A DNA stretch of 64,000 nucleotides from Litomosoides sigmodontis (taxonomy: Eukaryota; Nematoda; Chromadorea; Rhabditida; Onchocercidae). The stretch covers positions 3,803,865 to 3,867,864 of the forward strand of contig OY718806.1 in assembly GCA_963070105.1 (NCBI GenBank). Reading direction: 5' to 3'. How positions within the stretch are numbered: position 1 is the stretch's first letter; every line of letters begins with the position of its first letter. Made by a program: the position numbers and the translations under genes. The notes beneath the pieces are model-generated. The model had not been told where the DNA came from, did not search any database, and worked only from the letters and a program-made list of their open reading frames with translations. Below, piece by piece: positions 1-29,684 of the stretch.

Positions 1-52
1 CTGTTAAAATTTTATGTTAACTAGACAGTTACCTGTTCATATTTTGTTGCAG

Positions 53-913
53 TGCCAGTTTGCAGTATGGTATAATTTGTTTGAAAAAGCTGAATTATGA
101 TAAGAAGACATTAACAGAAAGGCGAAAAGCCTGTGAGAATGTCAGCAGAGGTTAGTCGTTTTAATTATCTTCGCTTCATGGTATTAAAGTAGCAATTTCA
201 AGGCGAAAGGTAGTAGTTGTTTGTGCATTTATTGGTAGGTAAATGTAGTATAACTACGTACGGCACACCTATCACTCGTGAGGATCAGCCGAAAGTTTTC
301 TGACCTAATAACATATGATAATTATTTCATGTCGTAGTAATGAAAAATTAAATTGGTCTGACTAGAGAATGGAGTATCCCGGAGCGTAAAATTGGATTGA
401 AATCAAAGATTTAGAATAGTTGACGAAATTTCACGGTGAGATGTTACAGATGTACTGGTGTGGAGTAATGATCGCGTAGCACGTTGGGTTGAGGAAATCG
501 GTCTTGGGGTTTATGCTACTCAACTTAAAGATAGTGGCGTACATGGTGCCCTTATTGCACTGGATCATACATTCGATGCACAAAGCCTGGCGTTGTCTCT
601 GCAAATACCACCACAAGTCAGTGTGTGGTACATTCCTGTAGTGTCTTCTTGCTGCTTCCTGACACATTGTATTAAGGAGTTTTCTTGAGTTAAAATCAGT
701 TGTTATTTGCAGGATTTTTCTGCTCGCCAGTTGTTGGAACATGCTTTTGAACAACTCATAATAGCTGGTGATTGCCGGAACAGCACGACAACATTTGGTG
801 TTGGTAATGCGGACTGTCACAGTTCTACTGTAGTAGCAAACTCGGCGTCATCAACTGTGGCAACGGGAGCAGGAAATTACTCATCGGTACCCCCGCCATC
901 ACCTCCCAGTTAA
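53..913 (+). CDS. syd-2: Liprin-alpha (SYD-2-type), C-terminal exons with last SAM domain; 5' end outside window
   Basis: Liprin-alpha is a presynaptic active-zone scaffold. Three exons join in phase: 53-150, 450-616 and 713-913 (stop TAA 911-913). The first encodes the linker before the last SAM domain ([16 protein letters not shown]). The second and third carry the third SAM domain; [19 protein letters not shown] and [11 protein letters not shown] are nearly diagnostic of liprin-alpha, followed by [12 protein letters not shown]. Acceptors end in CAG and donors are GT. After the SAM domain comes a low-complexity Ser/Thr/Ala tail of about 45 residues ending PPPSPPS. Vertebrate liprin-alpha ends in a PDZ ligand (VRTYSC), and nothing like it is visible here. 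Earlier exons lie upstream of the window. Liprin-beta is the alternative, but the [10 protein letters not shown] motif favours alpha. Confidence 0.88.
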
Positions 914-3495
914 TTGCATTTAAATTTTAAGTTGTCGCTAATTAATACCCTTAGTCTACGGTAGCTCCATAGAAGCTTGGTGGTGAGCGTTGAATTTGCT
1001 AATTTGTCATATCCAGATTTAGTGTGACTAATTTAGGTTCCTTCAGTGCTCAAGATCAGGGGACCCATTACTGAACGTAGAATGAAATTATTTTGCTCAT
1101 TTTCCAACAGAATTTATTGAGCAACCGGCCTGTTGCGGTTCTCTCACATTAAACATCTTGTATATTTCTTACCGGCTATTTTTCTACGTGTTTGTGGAAG
1201 AATAGATTTTGGAATAATGTTTTATTTCTGATGTTCTAAATCAAATATTCGGTCATTCTCAATAGAGGAATAGAGTGAAGCAAAAGTTTGGAGACCCAGG
1301 TTTTGTTATTTATTTTAGAATGGTATTTCGGTGCATACCACATTGTGCTGCTATTCTGTATCCTGTCATGCTCCCATTAGAAACTCTGAGCGATATAATT
1401 TTTGATACTAATGCATTTCATTCTTACAAGGTTGTAAGGGAAATTAAAAAATGAAAGTTGAGTTGTCGCTTCTGTTTCTTCACTGTTTTATAGGAATATT
1501 TCCTTATTAAAAACGGTAGTAAAGCATATTGCTGTTACCAGATAGCAAGGGAACTTCGAAACATGTGTCCAGTGATTGCCTTTTTTTGGTGGGTTGCAAT
1601 TGGACCGTTGGTACGGCTTCATAATGTAAACCTCTATCGTTTCATATTTCTTATAAAGGTCTCTTCATTATTAACAGTGTTGTACTTCTGTTTAAAAAAA
1701 TGTCTAAAACCTATTCCATTCCATTCCATTGATTCCATTCAGATCTTTTTCTTTTTCCGTACTGTTCGCTTAATTAAAATTTTGTTGCAATACCTATCCC
1801 CTTTTTTATCAAAATTATATAATTATATTCGTTATCAAATTATATAAATTCCAAGGCAGTTGTTGAATTTCAATCGCGAACAATAGGAAGTGCTTTTAGC
1901 CATGAAATTTTCAATTTTCAAAATTCAACGGACTTTAGAATATATGTTGTGTTCTACTGTATACTTTTTTATTGAGGTTAATTGGTACGAACGATTACTA
2001 ACTGATAGTTGTGCTCTCACCCGTCTTTCTGTTCTCATTCATTCATAGTAATTTTATCCATTTAACCGCATTTATCATACCGACTTCTGTTCTGAATTTA
2101 CATCTGAAACCTTCACTTGGACGTTTGTGATGTTTTAGCACAGGTAGAAACCCGAGCTTTTGTTGGCGGTGTTGCTTTTCATGGCTTGCTATTTTGCAAC
2201 TTGCATCTATTTCTCGTAACTCCACTTTGTCTCCTTTTTTCCTTTGTTTTTGAAAGAATATGGTGGACTGTTGACAGTCAGAGAAATGCCTAGGCAATCG
2301 GGTTGTAAAATTTGCCATTGGGGGTTGTGTGACACTTTGCTTAGACTATTCATTTTTAGGTGATTGAATGGTTCAACCATTTTGCTTGCACGTTCGTCGT
2401 CATTTATCATTTGTTGATGCAGACTTAACCGTATGTACCAACTACCACATTGATTAAACGTTTTGTCAATGAATCTTATCGTCAATGCTAAATTTGCTAT
2501 CGCATGTGGACAAACGGCATGCTTCCCAACGCAGTGACCAGAATGTAGTCTTCTTGAATGATAGCGTGTCACTCAACATGCTCTCCTTATATATCATCAC
2601 GAATAATTCTGCACATTTAAGAGTACTCACAAAACAAATGCGCACATACAGTTCCCGATAGGTTAGATTTTCGAACTTGTATCTTGCAGAGAGTTACTCG
2701 CACTCGTCCTTTTGCCTAATCCTACTCATTCATCACTGTACCGTTGCGCTTCCTTAGTCACGGGTTGCATCCGACACAAGTTTTGATGTCCACCGCCTTT
2801 GTATAATGTAAAGACCGGTTTTCACAACAGATCTTGATATTCCACTCGCTGCAGAACTTAAAATTCAGATGGAAGCATTACGAAGAGCCTCGTTTTCAAT
2901 CAACATTCTCGTTATTACTAATGAATTTTGGAGCCAACACATTATTTAGTCTTATTTTACTTATTCACACATAAGACAATATTTCATATATTCACACTGA
3001 TTTATGTCATTTAACAAGCGGCTCTGTCAAATGAATTAACCCGCCTTTTCGAGACTCCTAGTTGCGCTTGTATAACCGTTAGCTCATTAAGTCGTCCCAG
3101 TATCCACAAAAACCTGTCTGAACGAACTATGTACAAGACTATAACCAAATGTAGAAGTAGACGTTTACAAATTTGACATGAAAGTGTTCCAGGGGTAGTA
3201 ATGGAAGCAAGGATTTTCAGTAGCCTTATTATTTGAAGTGGGCAGAAAATCAACCAGACCTTGAAACTTTGAGACTCGCTAACAAATATATACAAAACAG
3301 CGTGCAGCAAAAAATGGAAGACTATTTACAATCATAGCATTCAATGATTCGATGTGGTCAGCGCGAAACAACCAATAATGCATCGACTCGTTTTATTTCC
3401 ACTTCTCCATCTCTTCCCTGCAGAAGCTCAGGTCATAAAACTCCTCAAGAATTCTTTACAAATCAAAACAACTTACTCGCCTTCATCACCGACGT
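914..3495. other. Intergenic spacer between convergent liprin-alpha and ATG2 genes
   Basis: The two flanking genes point at each other, so this region should hold both 3' UTRs. I see no exon-like open frame with splice signals on either strand; the open stretches are short, AT-rich and without recognisable motifs. A TTTATT at 3392-3397 reads AATAAA on the minus strand about 100 nt past the ATG2 stop and is a plausible ATG2 polyadenylation signal. Confidence 0.6.
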
Positions 3496-16230
<12,735 letters not shown>

Positions 16231-17834
16231 ACTATTGCACCTTGCAAAACGAAGCTATATCCTGCTGGAAACAGGACTTAATTTTAAACTATAGAGATAT
16301 TATAAATCCGACTAAAATAAAATATTTAAACATTACGTAAAAAATCTTGAAATGGATGGAAAGACTTACCAGTTTGTACGAAGTCTGTTCAATTAACTAG
16401 ACAGATAAATGCGAATATTGATCATCAGTCCCCACTACACTTCAGTACTGAATAATCCCCGTTCTTGTTTTGAGTTTAATGCACACTGGAAAATACTAGT
16501 TATGCATTACACATATATATATGCATATATATATAAATATAATAATGAAGCGAGCACAACATACCTATCAGAAATGCTTAGCACTCAACTTTTGATTTCT
16601 TATAACGAGACAAACTTTCTTGTGATTTACGAGCTGAAACGAGATTTCAAGCGATGAATGACTTAATAAAAATGATAAAGAACTCACAAAAAACGAATGC
16701 CATTACAACTGCATTATACTCTACATTACACACTTATTCTGTAAAGAAAGAAGGATTCCCAATGAAAAGTTTGCAGCATACAAATTTCCTTTCACTCATG
16801 CTTCGCTCCCTCCTTTCCACGAAACAGGTCTCACTTTTTCCCGTTACAACCTAAAATTTGTTACCGACACAAATAAATAGGTAGTCTTACGAAGTCGATA
16901 CCAAAACATCCATAATACACACTACTCATTAACGTATTGCTGTTCTCTGTGCTATCTAAAATTCTTCCCAAAAATTTTAAATTAACTTTCAAACACGAGA
17001 ATTCCGGAACACACCGAATTAAGCAGATATCAAAATTTCGATTTGTTTCCAAGTCCTCTTTTCCAGATCAGAAACGAAATTAATATTGAGAAAGGTAACA
17101 TCTGAATGAAAGGAACACGTTTAATGCTCAACCACCGAGAGCGCAGCATCAATCAATAGAATTCCGCTGCACTCCTCATGCATATCTCAGTTTATCAATG
17201 GATCATAGCACGGATGCGTGTTTTGCGGTTGGCCGCATCTGCGCAGGTGGACCAAGTAACGGTAAAAAACGTGAAGTTATTGTCAGGGAGAGTCGGGAAG
17301 TTGTCATACTTTCCGAGGTCTTCAAGCGAGCCATCTCAATCCAATCCTATCTGCCCTCACGCAAGTTGGGAGAAAATAGTCGTATAGAGTAGCAGTGGGG
17401 TGCGAAGTCTTATTTGGCTTAACAGCTTACCCATCATTAACGTACCCATTTTTGTAGCTTCATGCTGTGGCTGCAAAAGTGATTCAGCGCTTCTAGTTTT
17501 TCTGCGACTATTTCAAGAGGATGCTTTACACGTACTTCGTCTTATATCCATCCTTAGCGTGGTTAAATATTTCAAATTGAAATTAGTCAAGTAACAGTGT
17601 ATTGTGATTATCGTATTCTACAGATCTTCCTAAAACGTTTATTTTTGCCGTGATAGTCTTTTTGGACGTATATTTTTAAAAGATAACTTGAGGATAATTA
17701 TGTTAGAGCGAAGAATGGAGGGAGGAAAAATTTGGTTCTGGAATGGAATGCATTTCATAAACACATCGTTTTTTACTGTATTTGTTAACTTATATTTGTG
17801 TTTAAGTTATTCATTCAGGTATAATGGACAACAG
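16231..17834. promoter_or_regulatory. Divergent spacer between ATG2 (-) and hormone-sensitive lipase (+)
   Basis: The start codons are 1,604 bp apart and transcription is divergent, so both promoters and 5' leaders should lie here. A block around 17150-17400 is visibly less AT-rich than its surroundings and holds two overlapping open frames of about 65 codons, but neither continues by splicing in phase into the lipase; I treat it as leader or promoter sequence. No core promoter element is called. Confidence 0.5.
17817..17818 (+). promoter_or_regulatory. Probable trans-splice (or cis) acceptor before the lipase start
   Basis: A pyrimidine-rich ATTCATTCAG ends at 17818, 16 nt before the first usable in-frame ATG (17835). 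Spliced leader sites in nematodes typically sit this close to the start codon. A cis intron from an unseen 5' exon is equally possible from sequence alone. Confidence 0.4.
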
Positions 17835-20800
17835 ATGATGAATATCCTTAAAAACAATGTGGCTGATAACCACCTTGATGGATCGGGGACGAGTTATAAA
17901 GCTCCCTTAAGTGGCAAACTCTCCGTTCAGCGGTCAGCCGTATTTACACTCTTAGCTGAGGTAAAAAAGACAAATACTACTATACTCGTCTAGTTTTGAA
18001 GAAGTGGAATCGTCATGCAAACTTTCTTGAATTATGTCGAAAATTTTGACGTGTTGCTTGTTATTATTTCAAGCCAGAGGAATTTATTTTAGTTAGCCGA
18101 TGATAATAGAGGATTTTTCAAAAGCACCACAAATTGGGCAACATATGCAAGCAGATTAGAGAGGAATTGCCACATGATTTTGTCTCTTATCGTACCATTG
18201 GAAGGTATTTTTTTAATAGATAATATACGTTTTCACACACTTTATTTAATATCTGTCACATCGTAAAGTTTTATTATTTTGCAGACGTTGTCAGAAAGCT
18301 ACAGGATATGGCTCCTCGATATGATTACGATAAACTTACTCCAGGAAATGGATTTCGGTTCGTTTCGCCAGTATCATACTTTGCAGCTTTTCTGTATATC
18401 TGCTTTCTCTAGAATTTGTATAAAATTGATGAACTTTACAGGTCTCTAGTTTGTGTATGTGACACGATTGTGCTACATCTTATCTCCCTTTTACGATCCT
18501 GTATTCAGGATCGACAGACGATGATATTTCGCGCATCATATTACTGTAAAGAAGTTGAAAGTTATTGCGCTGTCTTGAATTTCCTTGTTTCAGCCTTACA
18601 AATGGTTTGTTTCCATTTTTGAATTGCTGAACACATCACTTTGTCATTGCTGGTTTTCCCGATTATCAATTATTTTAGTGTCGTGTTGTTAGGATTAACT
18701 TCTAGTGTATTCATTTAGGTTTTTCAAATCTCATTTTTCATGTATTTTTTTTATTATTCGACCTGCAGGTCATTGATGTAGCTGTATACTCCTCCGACAA
18801 CTGTTTGTTCCCTGATATTAATGGAGACTATACAAAGTATCAAACAATACTAAGTTATATAGAAGTACTTGATCCATCATGCTTTTATGGAAGACCACTG
18901 GGCTTTCAAGTAAGTGCTTGCAATTACTGTTCTACCTGGTTTTGTGAAAAAAACTGATTTTGATTTTGTGAAAAAAAATGAATGCAGTCTTACTTTGCAA
19001 AAGTCCGAAGTCAAGGTTTCACAAATTTTTATAATAAAAATTTGATCGTTGTTATAAAGTTTCTACTTACAGTTCCCGCCGTCAGTCGGACGTATATTTC
19101 GGTTCATTGGTGTAGTACTTGCTATATACAGTTTGTCGTGGGAAAAAGGACGTAGTACTTTGGGGTCTTTTTTGAATTCACCTCGCTTCATATTAAGTCC
19201 GGAGCAAAGAGCCAAACGAATTGTTAAGGTCTTACTCTTGATGCTTGTAGTTGTTTTGCTTTTCCATTTTTAAGTTTTGTTGTTTATTCAGCGTGTGGTC
19301 AACAATTTTCTTTCAGGTAACTCGTGAGGCCGATATTGAGTTTTGTAGAGCTTTCTGGAATTTGTCAGAATTTGGTAGTGTAAGTTCTCACACTTATTTT
19401 GTAGAATAAAATAATTTTCTTTATCGTTTTTTTTTACTGTTAATCATTTTGCGTTTTTGTTCTCTGTTTCGAGGGGATGATCTTGCAGCAAGTTCCTCGT
19501 ATATTTTGTCCAAATATGGCAGTAAACGAGTTGCGTGAAATCGGTTGGGTAGGGTCAATAACAATGACGACGACGAGTGGTGGTACTGTGAAAATTCCGG
19601 AACCATCTTCTTACACTGGTCCTCGACCAGTCAAAATTCGTGTTTTATCATATTGCCATCGACAAGTTCTTGTAAGTTTTTTGGAAAGTCGGGTTCTCGG
19701 AATCAAAATTTTTTATGAAACGGATAAGAAAACTAAATTAGCTGTTAACTTGTGCAGTTTCATTTCCAGAGTCCTATTGGGTCGCAGAATCAACTTCCAC
19801 CATCGCCATATTTATTACTTCACTGTCACGGTGGTGGTTATGTAGCAACTACTTCCAAATCTCATGAAGTAATGAACTTCCTTATTATGGACATTTCAAG
19901 ATGCGTTTATGTCAAATTAAGTTTTGCATGTGCCATTTTCAGACGTATTTGCGAGTGTGGGCTAAATTACTGAATTGTTCTATCGTATCTGTTGAATATT
20001 CACTGGCACCAGAAAATCCATTTCCTCGTCCCACAGAAGAAGTATTATATGCATATGCATATATTATTAATAATGCGGCTGAACTTGGTTTGTATTTGCC
20101 ACGTACGAATTTTCTCAGTTTTTTAATTTGATTACGGAGCTCTTTTATAGGTTGGACAGGTGAGAAAATATGTATGATCGGCGACTCAGCAGGTGGTAAT
20201 TTGATAATGTCGGTAAGCTTGAAGCTCGTTCAACTTGGTGTGAAGAGGATACCAGATGGAATCGTTACAGTTTATTCACCATTTCTTTTCCAGGTTGCAT
20301 GCTGAAATCAATACTTTCTGCTTTGACAGAGACTAACTTTTTACCCAAGTTGGCCCCCGATATTTTCTGAAACCGGAAGAAATGATAGAATGTGTCAAAT
20401 TTAAATAAGGAATACAATTTCAAATCGAGAAAAAAATTCTCTTTTGAGCTTTATAATCATTCATAACCCTGTAATTTCTAACAAAAGAAGGTGCTCTTTC
20501 TAAGTGTTCCTAAACTCCTAAATATAATCTATCTGTTCTTCTGATGTCAATCAGTGTTTTTGTACTTCAGTACCTTCCGTCACCTTCACGGTTGCTAAGT
20601 TGTATGGACCCTCTCTTACATATGGGAGTCGTGTTGCGATGTATTGCGGGTATGTTTTCCAAAGTATTTTTGTAATATGTCTTACAAATTATATGCTCTT
20701 TTGTTGCTTATGTGTACATTAATTCGTTAATATTATAAAAACGTTTTCTTATCAGCATATACTGGAAAGCCGATAAATCACACAGGAAATAGCGATAGAT

Positions 20801-22822
20801 CGGAACAGAAAGATAGCGAAAAATGTGGCCACAAAAGCTTACAAGAATATGTAAAACAAGTACAAAAAATGCAAAGAAACGATACAGTAGATTTGGAGGT
20901 ATTTGAATTTTGAGTGTTTTTAGACAGTTTCTACGTTTTTATCACTGTATTTGGAAGTTGAGTTAACCACATTATAAATAACATTGTAGGGCTCTTCGTC
21001 GATTGTCTCTTTGGTGAATTTAACTGATGTCGCATCTACAGCTGATATACATAATGTTTCGGCAATTTCAAAAGCAGAAAACGAGCAAAGATTGAGCGGC
21101 GATGCCAGTGTTAGCGAGGGAGATGAAGATGGTGATACTTGTCTGTCTGGAGTTCAGGTGCTTAATTTCTCTTTTGTGAATTAAGATATGTTCTAAGAAA
21201 CAGGCCTCTACATTTTATTGTGGATTCAACTTAGGGCAAGGATTTTCGAAGACCTGGAAAACATAGGTAATATTTTAGATAAACTGAAAACCATATATTT
21301 TTTCGTTTGCCCGCTAAGCATAATCTGTCTGACCATTGACAACTTAACTGTTAGTTAATCTTAAATGGTTGAGAATGTGACATTCTTTCACTGTGCGAGT
21401 TTTAGTTACTTCACTATTTGCTGATTATGTGCGTTGGTATAAATTTATTTTTGATAACTAATTCCAGATACAAGCAGACCCGCTCCATATTCATCTTTCG
21501 TTAAACATGTATGATCGGAGGCTGGTAGACTATTTAAAAATTCACCCACTCACGAAGAAGTATGCGTATTCTCTAACTTTATTATGTTACATTTCTAACT
21601 AAAAAATATGAGGTGTCTTAATGAGTTAGTTTATGATTTCCACAGATAATAGATTTCTTAAGTTTTAAGCCCCTAAATAGAACTTTTTTCCCATTTTGAT
21701 TGTTCTTGAAGGTTGTTTTGCAAAATATCTGTTGTTCAGCACTTTGGTTCTCGTGGATCATGCTGGTTGTGTAGAATCTCGGGCAGAGAAAGATGAAAGA
21801 GTAAATATGAAAAGAAATGAGCAGTCTTCTCGTGTTTCAAAGTTTCCAGCTTTGCTGTGTGCACCGTCAACAGCAATTTCGAAAGAACTGTCCTTGCAAA
21901 CAGTTACATCAGTCAGAAGTTCCATGCGGTCTAAATTCATACCTGCTTCATTGAGTTCTCACAGCATGGTAACGAAAAATGAATCATTGGTATATTTTTT
22001 CTTTTGCGGTATAGGACACATTTATAATTAACTTTAAAACAATTTTTATATTCAATCTAATGTAGTCGTCTTCCGTGTTTGCATTTTCCAGAAATACTTT
22101 GTTAAAGTTTCTAGGCACATAAACGAACCCTCAGTCAGAGTCTTGTCGATGCAGCCACTATGGCTGCTGGACATGCTTTAGATAATATTTCTGATTGGCT
22201 TGAAAAATCAGCGCCGGTACCATCATTGGACAAGCCTAAACTTGATCGAGCTGCTTCTTTAACATCCATTACGGTGTCGAAGACAGAAAGGAAAGTAGGT
22301 GCTTTTGTGAATTTAACCGAAATTACTTTTTAGAGGAAGCACGATAAATTTGGAAGCAATTTGAAATCATTTTAGAAAACTAAAAACAACTGTAATAAAT
22401 CATACATTGCTGATATAATAGACAAAAAGGTGCCGAGGGATCCACTCATATCTCCAATATACGCTTCACCAGAGGATCTAGCTCGGTTGCCTCCAACTTG
22501 GTTTGTGGTACGTTTTGAAGTTCCTTTTGCCATAGAATTGAAAGACTTTCAAAAATTTTTAAGAATACGGTCACATGTGCTTTATTTGACAAATATCATA
22601 CAGGCGTGCCATCTCGATCCACTTTTGGATGATACGATTACATTTGCCAAAAAAATGCGAGATTCTGGTGGCCGAGTAATGGGTGTTGATCTTCTTGATA
22701 ATCTCCCACATGGTTTTCTCAATTTTACACTTGTATCTCCTGAATGTCGTGAGGGTGCTAAAATTTGCTTGGAACGAGTTAAGGAGGCCTTTGGTATAAT
22801 TGAGACGTCTCCTGCATCTTGA
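17835..22822 (+). CDS. hosl-1: Hormone-sensitive lipase (complete, 19 exons)
   Basis: Hormone-sensitive lipase hydrolyses diacylglycerol and cholesteryl esters on lipid droplets. Exons: 17835-17960, 18093-18204, 18285-18357, 18442-18604, 18769-18909, 19073-19228, 19317-19379, 19489-19671, 19770-19868, 19943-20087, 20151-20293, 20571-20649, 20756-20898, 20990-21157, 21468-21559, 21740-21968, 22115-22294, 22376-22507, 22604-22822; all phases fit, 881 residues. The N-terminal regulatory domain (SAVFTLLAELADDNRGFF, CFYGRPLGFQ) is followed by the alpha/beta hydrolase: oxyanion HCHGGGY, SIVSVEYSLAPENPFPRP, nucleophile motif GDSAGGN, Asp in HLDPLLDD, His in LPHGF. Between nucleophile and Asp lies a Ser-rich insert of roughly 275 residues, the usual regulatory module, with R-x-x-S sites (KRTLSQS, DRAASLTS) where vertebrate HSL is PKA-regulated. 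The first exon begins MMNILK; earlier coding exons cannot be excluded. Confidence 0.94.
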
Positions 22823-24380
22823 ATTAGGTTTTGTTTTTTAAAGAGTTTGCAGAATAATGGCCAGCGCATCATGGTAATTATTCCTTCTGTTTCAGTACCA
22901 ATGATTGAACAAATAATGATATTTTTGAAAAAAAAACAGTACATTTTTCCAATTTTACATTCTGACTTAGATTTTCATACATTATTTCAGAAATTGCTGT
23001 ATATGCTCGAATTTGGGTTACTAAGGATACTTGGTATCTTTCCGGCAATTTTGTTGTGATTTTTGAATTTTTGTTTTTTCTGTTGACTACCGCAAGCAGC
23101 GTTAACTTATTTCTTCCTGCAAGCATTTTATAACCGTTAGAAGTTATTATAAGAAGATGTAGGTGTATCTGTATTTCGACTGGCTAAATAAGCATTTAAT
23201 TAATTTCTCTAGTCTGTTGGGATTCCTCTGTGATTGAATGTGGTAACTTAATGAAATTCTGCCGTTGTAATATTTTCTTTCCGCTGTCTCGTCAAGGTTA
23301 AGTTTTGCTGTAGTCTGGTTTTCAGTTCTTGTTTTTCATTACTGGCACTTTATCACTCGAAGGCAATAAATTCGGTATCTTATCCAAATGTCTTATGAAA
23401 ACACAAAAATATACTTTTGAGGTTAAGGCGAAGCCGAACTTGCAGTTTTTTGGGATACAACAGTCATTTTCAATTTTGTAATTACAGAAGTTTCGGGAGA
23501 GGCTGCAATAAATTTGATATTATCGAGTTCTCTTGTCATTGCAGCCAATTATAAGCAATATCATACATTAACTGTATTTAAAATTCATGGCCAAGGAATG
23601 TTCATTTGCGCTTTTTACAAAGTGAGATAAAATTCTATAGAGGTGTACCTGCGCATTTGTTTTCTACTTAAATATCCCAGTGAAATTGTAATTAAATAAT
23701 GGTCTTCGAAGGTATCAGGAATTTTCTATATTTATCTGGTGTGTTTTAAAATTGAATGGAAATAACAGGATTACATGCAGGGATGTGCCACATCATCACT
23801 GCATCTCAGTTTTGTTGTACGATTGATCATGCATATTATCCAGAATGGAACTTTTGGCTTCGCGTAAGAAGGATATGGTAGTAATCAATGAAGAAATTGA
23901 TGTTGAAACTTGTTAAATATACGGCAAACAGTGTTGGAAATAAAATGCAATAAATTTGTTCCGATGAAGATAAGGAATTAAAATAATGTTAGATACTTGC
24001 ACAGTCACTAAATGACGATTTTTGCAAACTTTTCCTGCAGTACGAATGATTTTCGTACAGAATTGAGCATGTGGGAGGGAGCATAAAAAGAGAACGAAGT
24101 CAAATTTGCATGAAATGAAATGCTTTATATTTTAACTAAGTTTTATTTGCTTCATATTACATTCACTTGAATATCGAGGGTCGGTCGCTTTTCAAAAATC
24201 GAATTTAATGCGGAAATTGGCGACAGTAGAAAAGAGGCAATTTAAAAATTTTGCTATCAAAAAAGTGGGAAAAAGAAAAAGCATTCGTAAGATGAACGAA
24301 CGTAAGTGAGGGAAATTTTGCTCCAAATGCTTTACCGATACATATATGTGAGTGTGTGCGTGTGTGTGTGTGCGTGTGTG

Positions 24381-24459
<79 letters not shown>

Positions 24460-26013
24460 CTGCCTGTCTGTTTGCGCATCAAAGCAAACGATGTAAGTGT
24501 TGCTATGGAAGCGCTTGAGGAGGAAGTACGGTAGGTGGGCATTCGCTTTGGCAGTAGCATTTTGAGTGTTCTGGATGTTTGAAGGGATCGAGAGTTTGGC
24601 TTGCTCTTGAATCATTTGATGAAAAGTGGGAAGAAGAGATTTCCACGTATCACCGTTGTTTTTGCTGAGTTGCTGTCGTTGTGGAGTACTAAGATTATCC
24701 AACGGTGTCATTACCCGTTTAGTAAGCACCACCAATGGATTACCCACGATTAGCTTCTCGTACGAGGCAGAACGTGAAGCAGGAAATGAAGCTCGTCGGA
24801 GCAACTGCAACAACCGCTGTCGGTTAGTTGGTGGATTCAGTGACATTTCGTTTTCATGATGACGGTGTCTTCATGTTTCCATTGACTGGGAAGAAAAAAT
24901 TGAGATTATGATGGTTTCAAATAAAGTACACTTCTCTATGGTATGAAATACATATATGCATATGCATATGTATGCAGCTGCTGCTGTAAAACTTAGAGGA
25001 AACGAGGGTCCTTTGATTCAGGAAGCGACGAAAAGCTTTGCCGGTTTTCTCCTAATCGTTGGCTCACTTCCCTTTTCTGTTTTTTCCATCGAATTTTGCT
25101 TGGTACGTCTTGCTTCCTGTTTTCAGTTTCCTGACCGGATATTCGAAAGGCATATTTACTCACTCCCAATCATTAGCGCAATCGTATTCTAAAATATACC
25201 ATTTCCTGGTATTTTTTCTCCTTTTATACTCCGCTCCTCCTTTCGATTTAACCAGACTTTCTAACAGAGATTATCTTAGTCTATTAAATTTCTTTTTCTT
25301 TGGCATCAGTCAACCGCTTGGCGCTTCATAGTTTCCTCATATCTTAGTCTCAAAATTTGCATTTCTTTAATGATTGTGAATCGATTTTCGATATAAACAG
25401 GACTTTTGAATCAAAATTTTCGAGAGTACAGTCATATTTCAGTTTTAATTAAAAGGGGGGTTCAATTTTGGCTGTAAAAAATGTAAAAATTTTCTAAAAA
25501 AATTTAATTAAAAAAATAAAGTTTTATTATTTGGTATAACATATTAGTAAAGGATATTTTGTCATAGTTAAAAGTAATGGAGAAAATTCTAATTGTGTGT
25601 TTTTGCTTGCATATTTAAATATTATGAGATTTATGATTTTGATTTAATTTACAAAAGCATCCACAACTACACATATTATATCACTGCATTTTCTTTTGTT
25701 TTTGGATACTACCTCCTTATTATTACTGCTTAGAACTGAAATGAAATTTCTGAGATAATTTTAAAATCGAAGTGATGACCAGCTAAATGAATTTGACAGC
25801 ATGCAATTCCAGCTGATTTAGTTCAATCTATAGCTTTCTTACTTGATCACTTTTGGTCACTACTTGCTTACTCGCCATTTCATTTCGGTACCAGTCGAAG
25901 CTTCTCATTACTAAGTTTTTTGAAAGCTATCAAAGAAGCTGTGGAATTACATTTTCCAACCTTTCTTTATTTTACTAAAAATACTCGTTGATATAAGTTT
26001 CTGCTAATTATAG
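22823..26013. other. Spacer between lipase and ETS-factor gene
   Basis: This holds the lipase 3' UTR and probably unseen 5' exons or promoter of the ETS gene. AATAAA-like hexamers occur near 23355 and 23509, too far from the stop to assign firmly. A long minus-strand open frame at 24205-24846 runs through a CA/GT repeat and has no recognisable domain or splice context, so it is not called. Confidence 0.5.
24349..24458. repeat. (GT)n microsatellite with interspersed GC units
   Basis: About 110 bp of GT dinucleotides, interrupted regularly by GC in the first half, ending in a perfect (GT) run. It generates artefactual His/Thr and Cys/Val open frames on the two strands. Confidence 0.97.

Positions 26014-29684
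<3,671 letters not shown>

Noticed and set aside
17198..17392. Open frames just upstream of the lipase (about 65 codons)
   Set aside because: They stop before any donor that would join the first lipase exon in phase; more likely 5' leader or promoter.
24205..24846. 213-codon minus-strand open frame through the GT repeat
   Set aside because: Its centre is pure His/Thr repeat translation, the flanks have no recognisable domain, and no splice or start context supports it.
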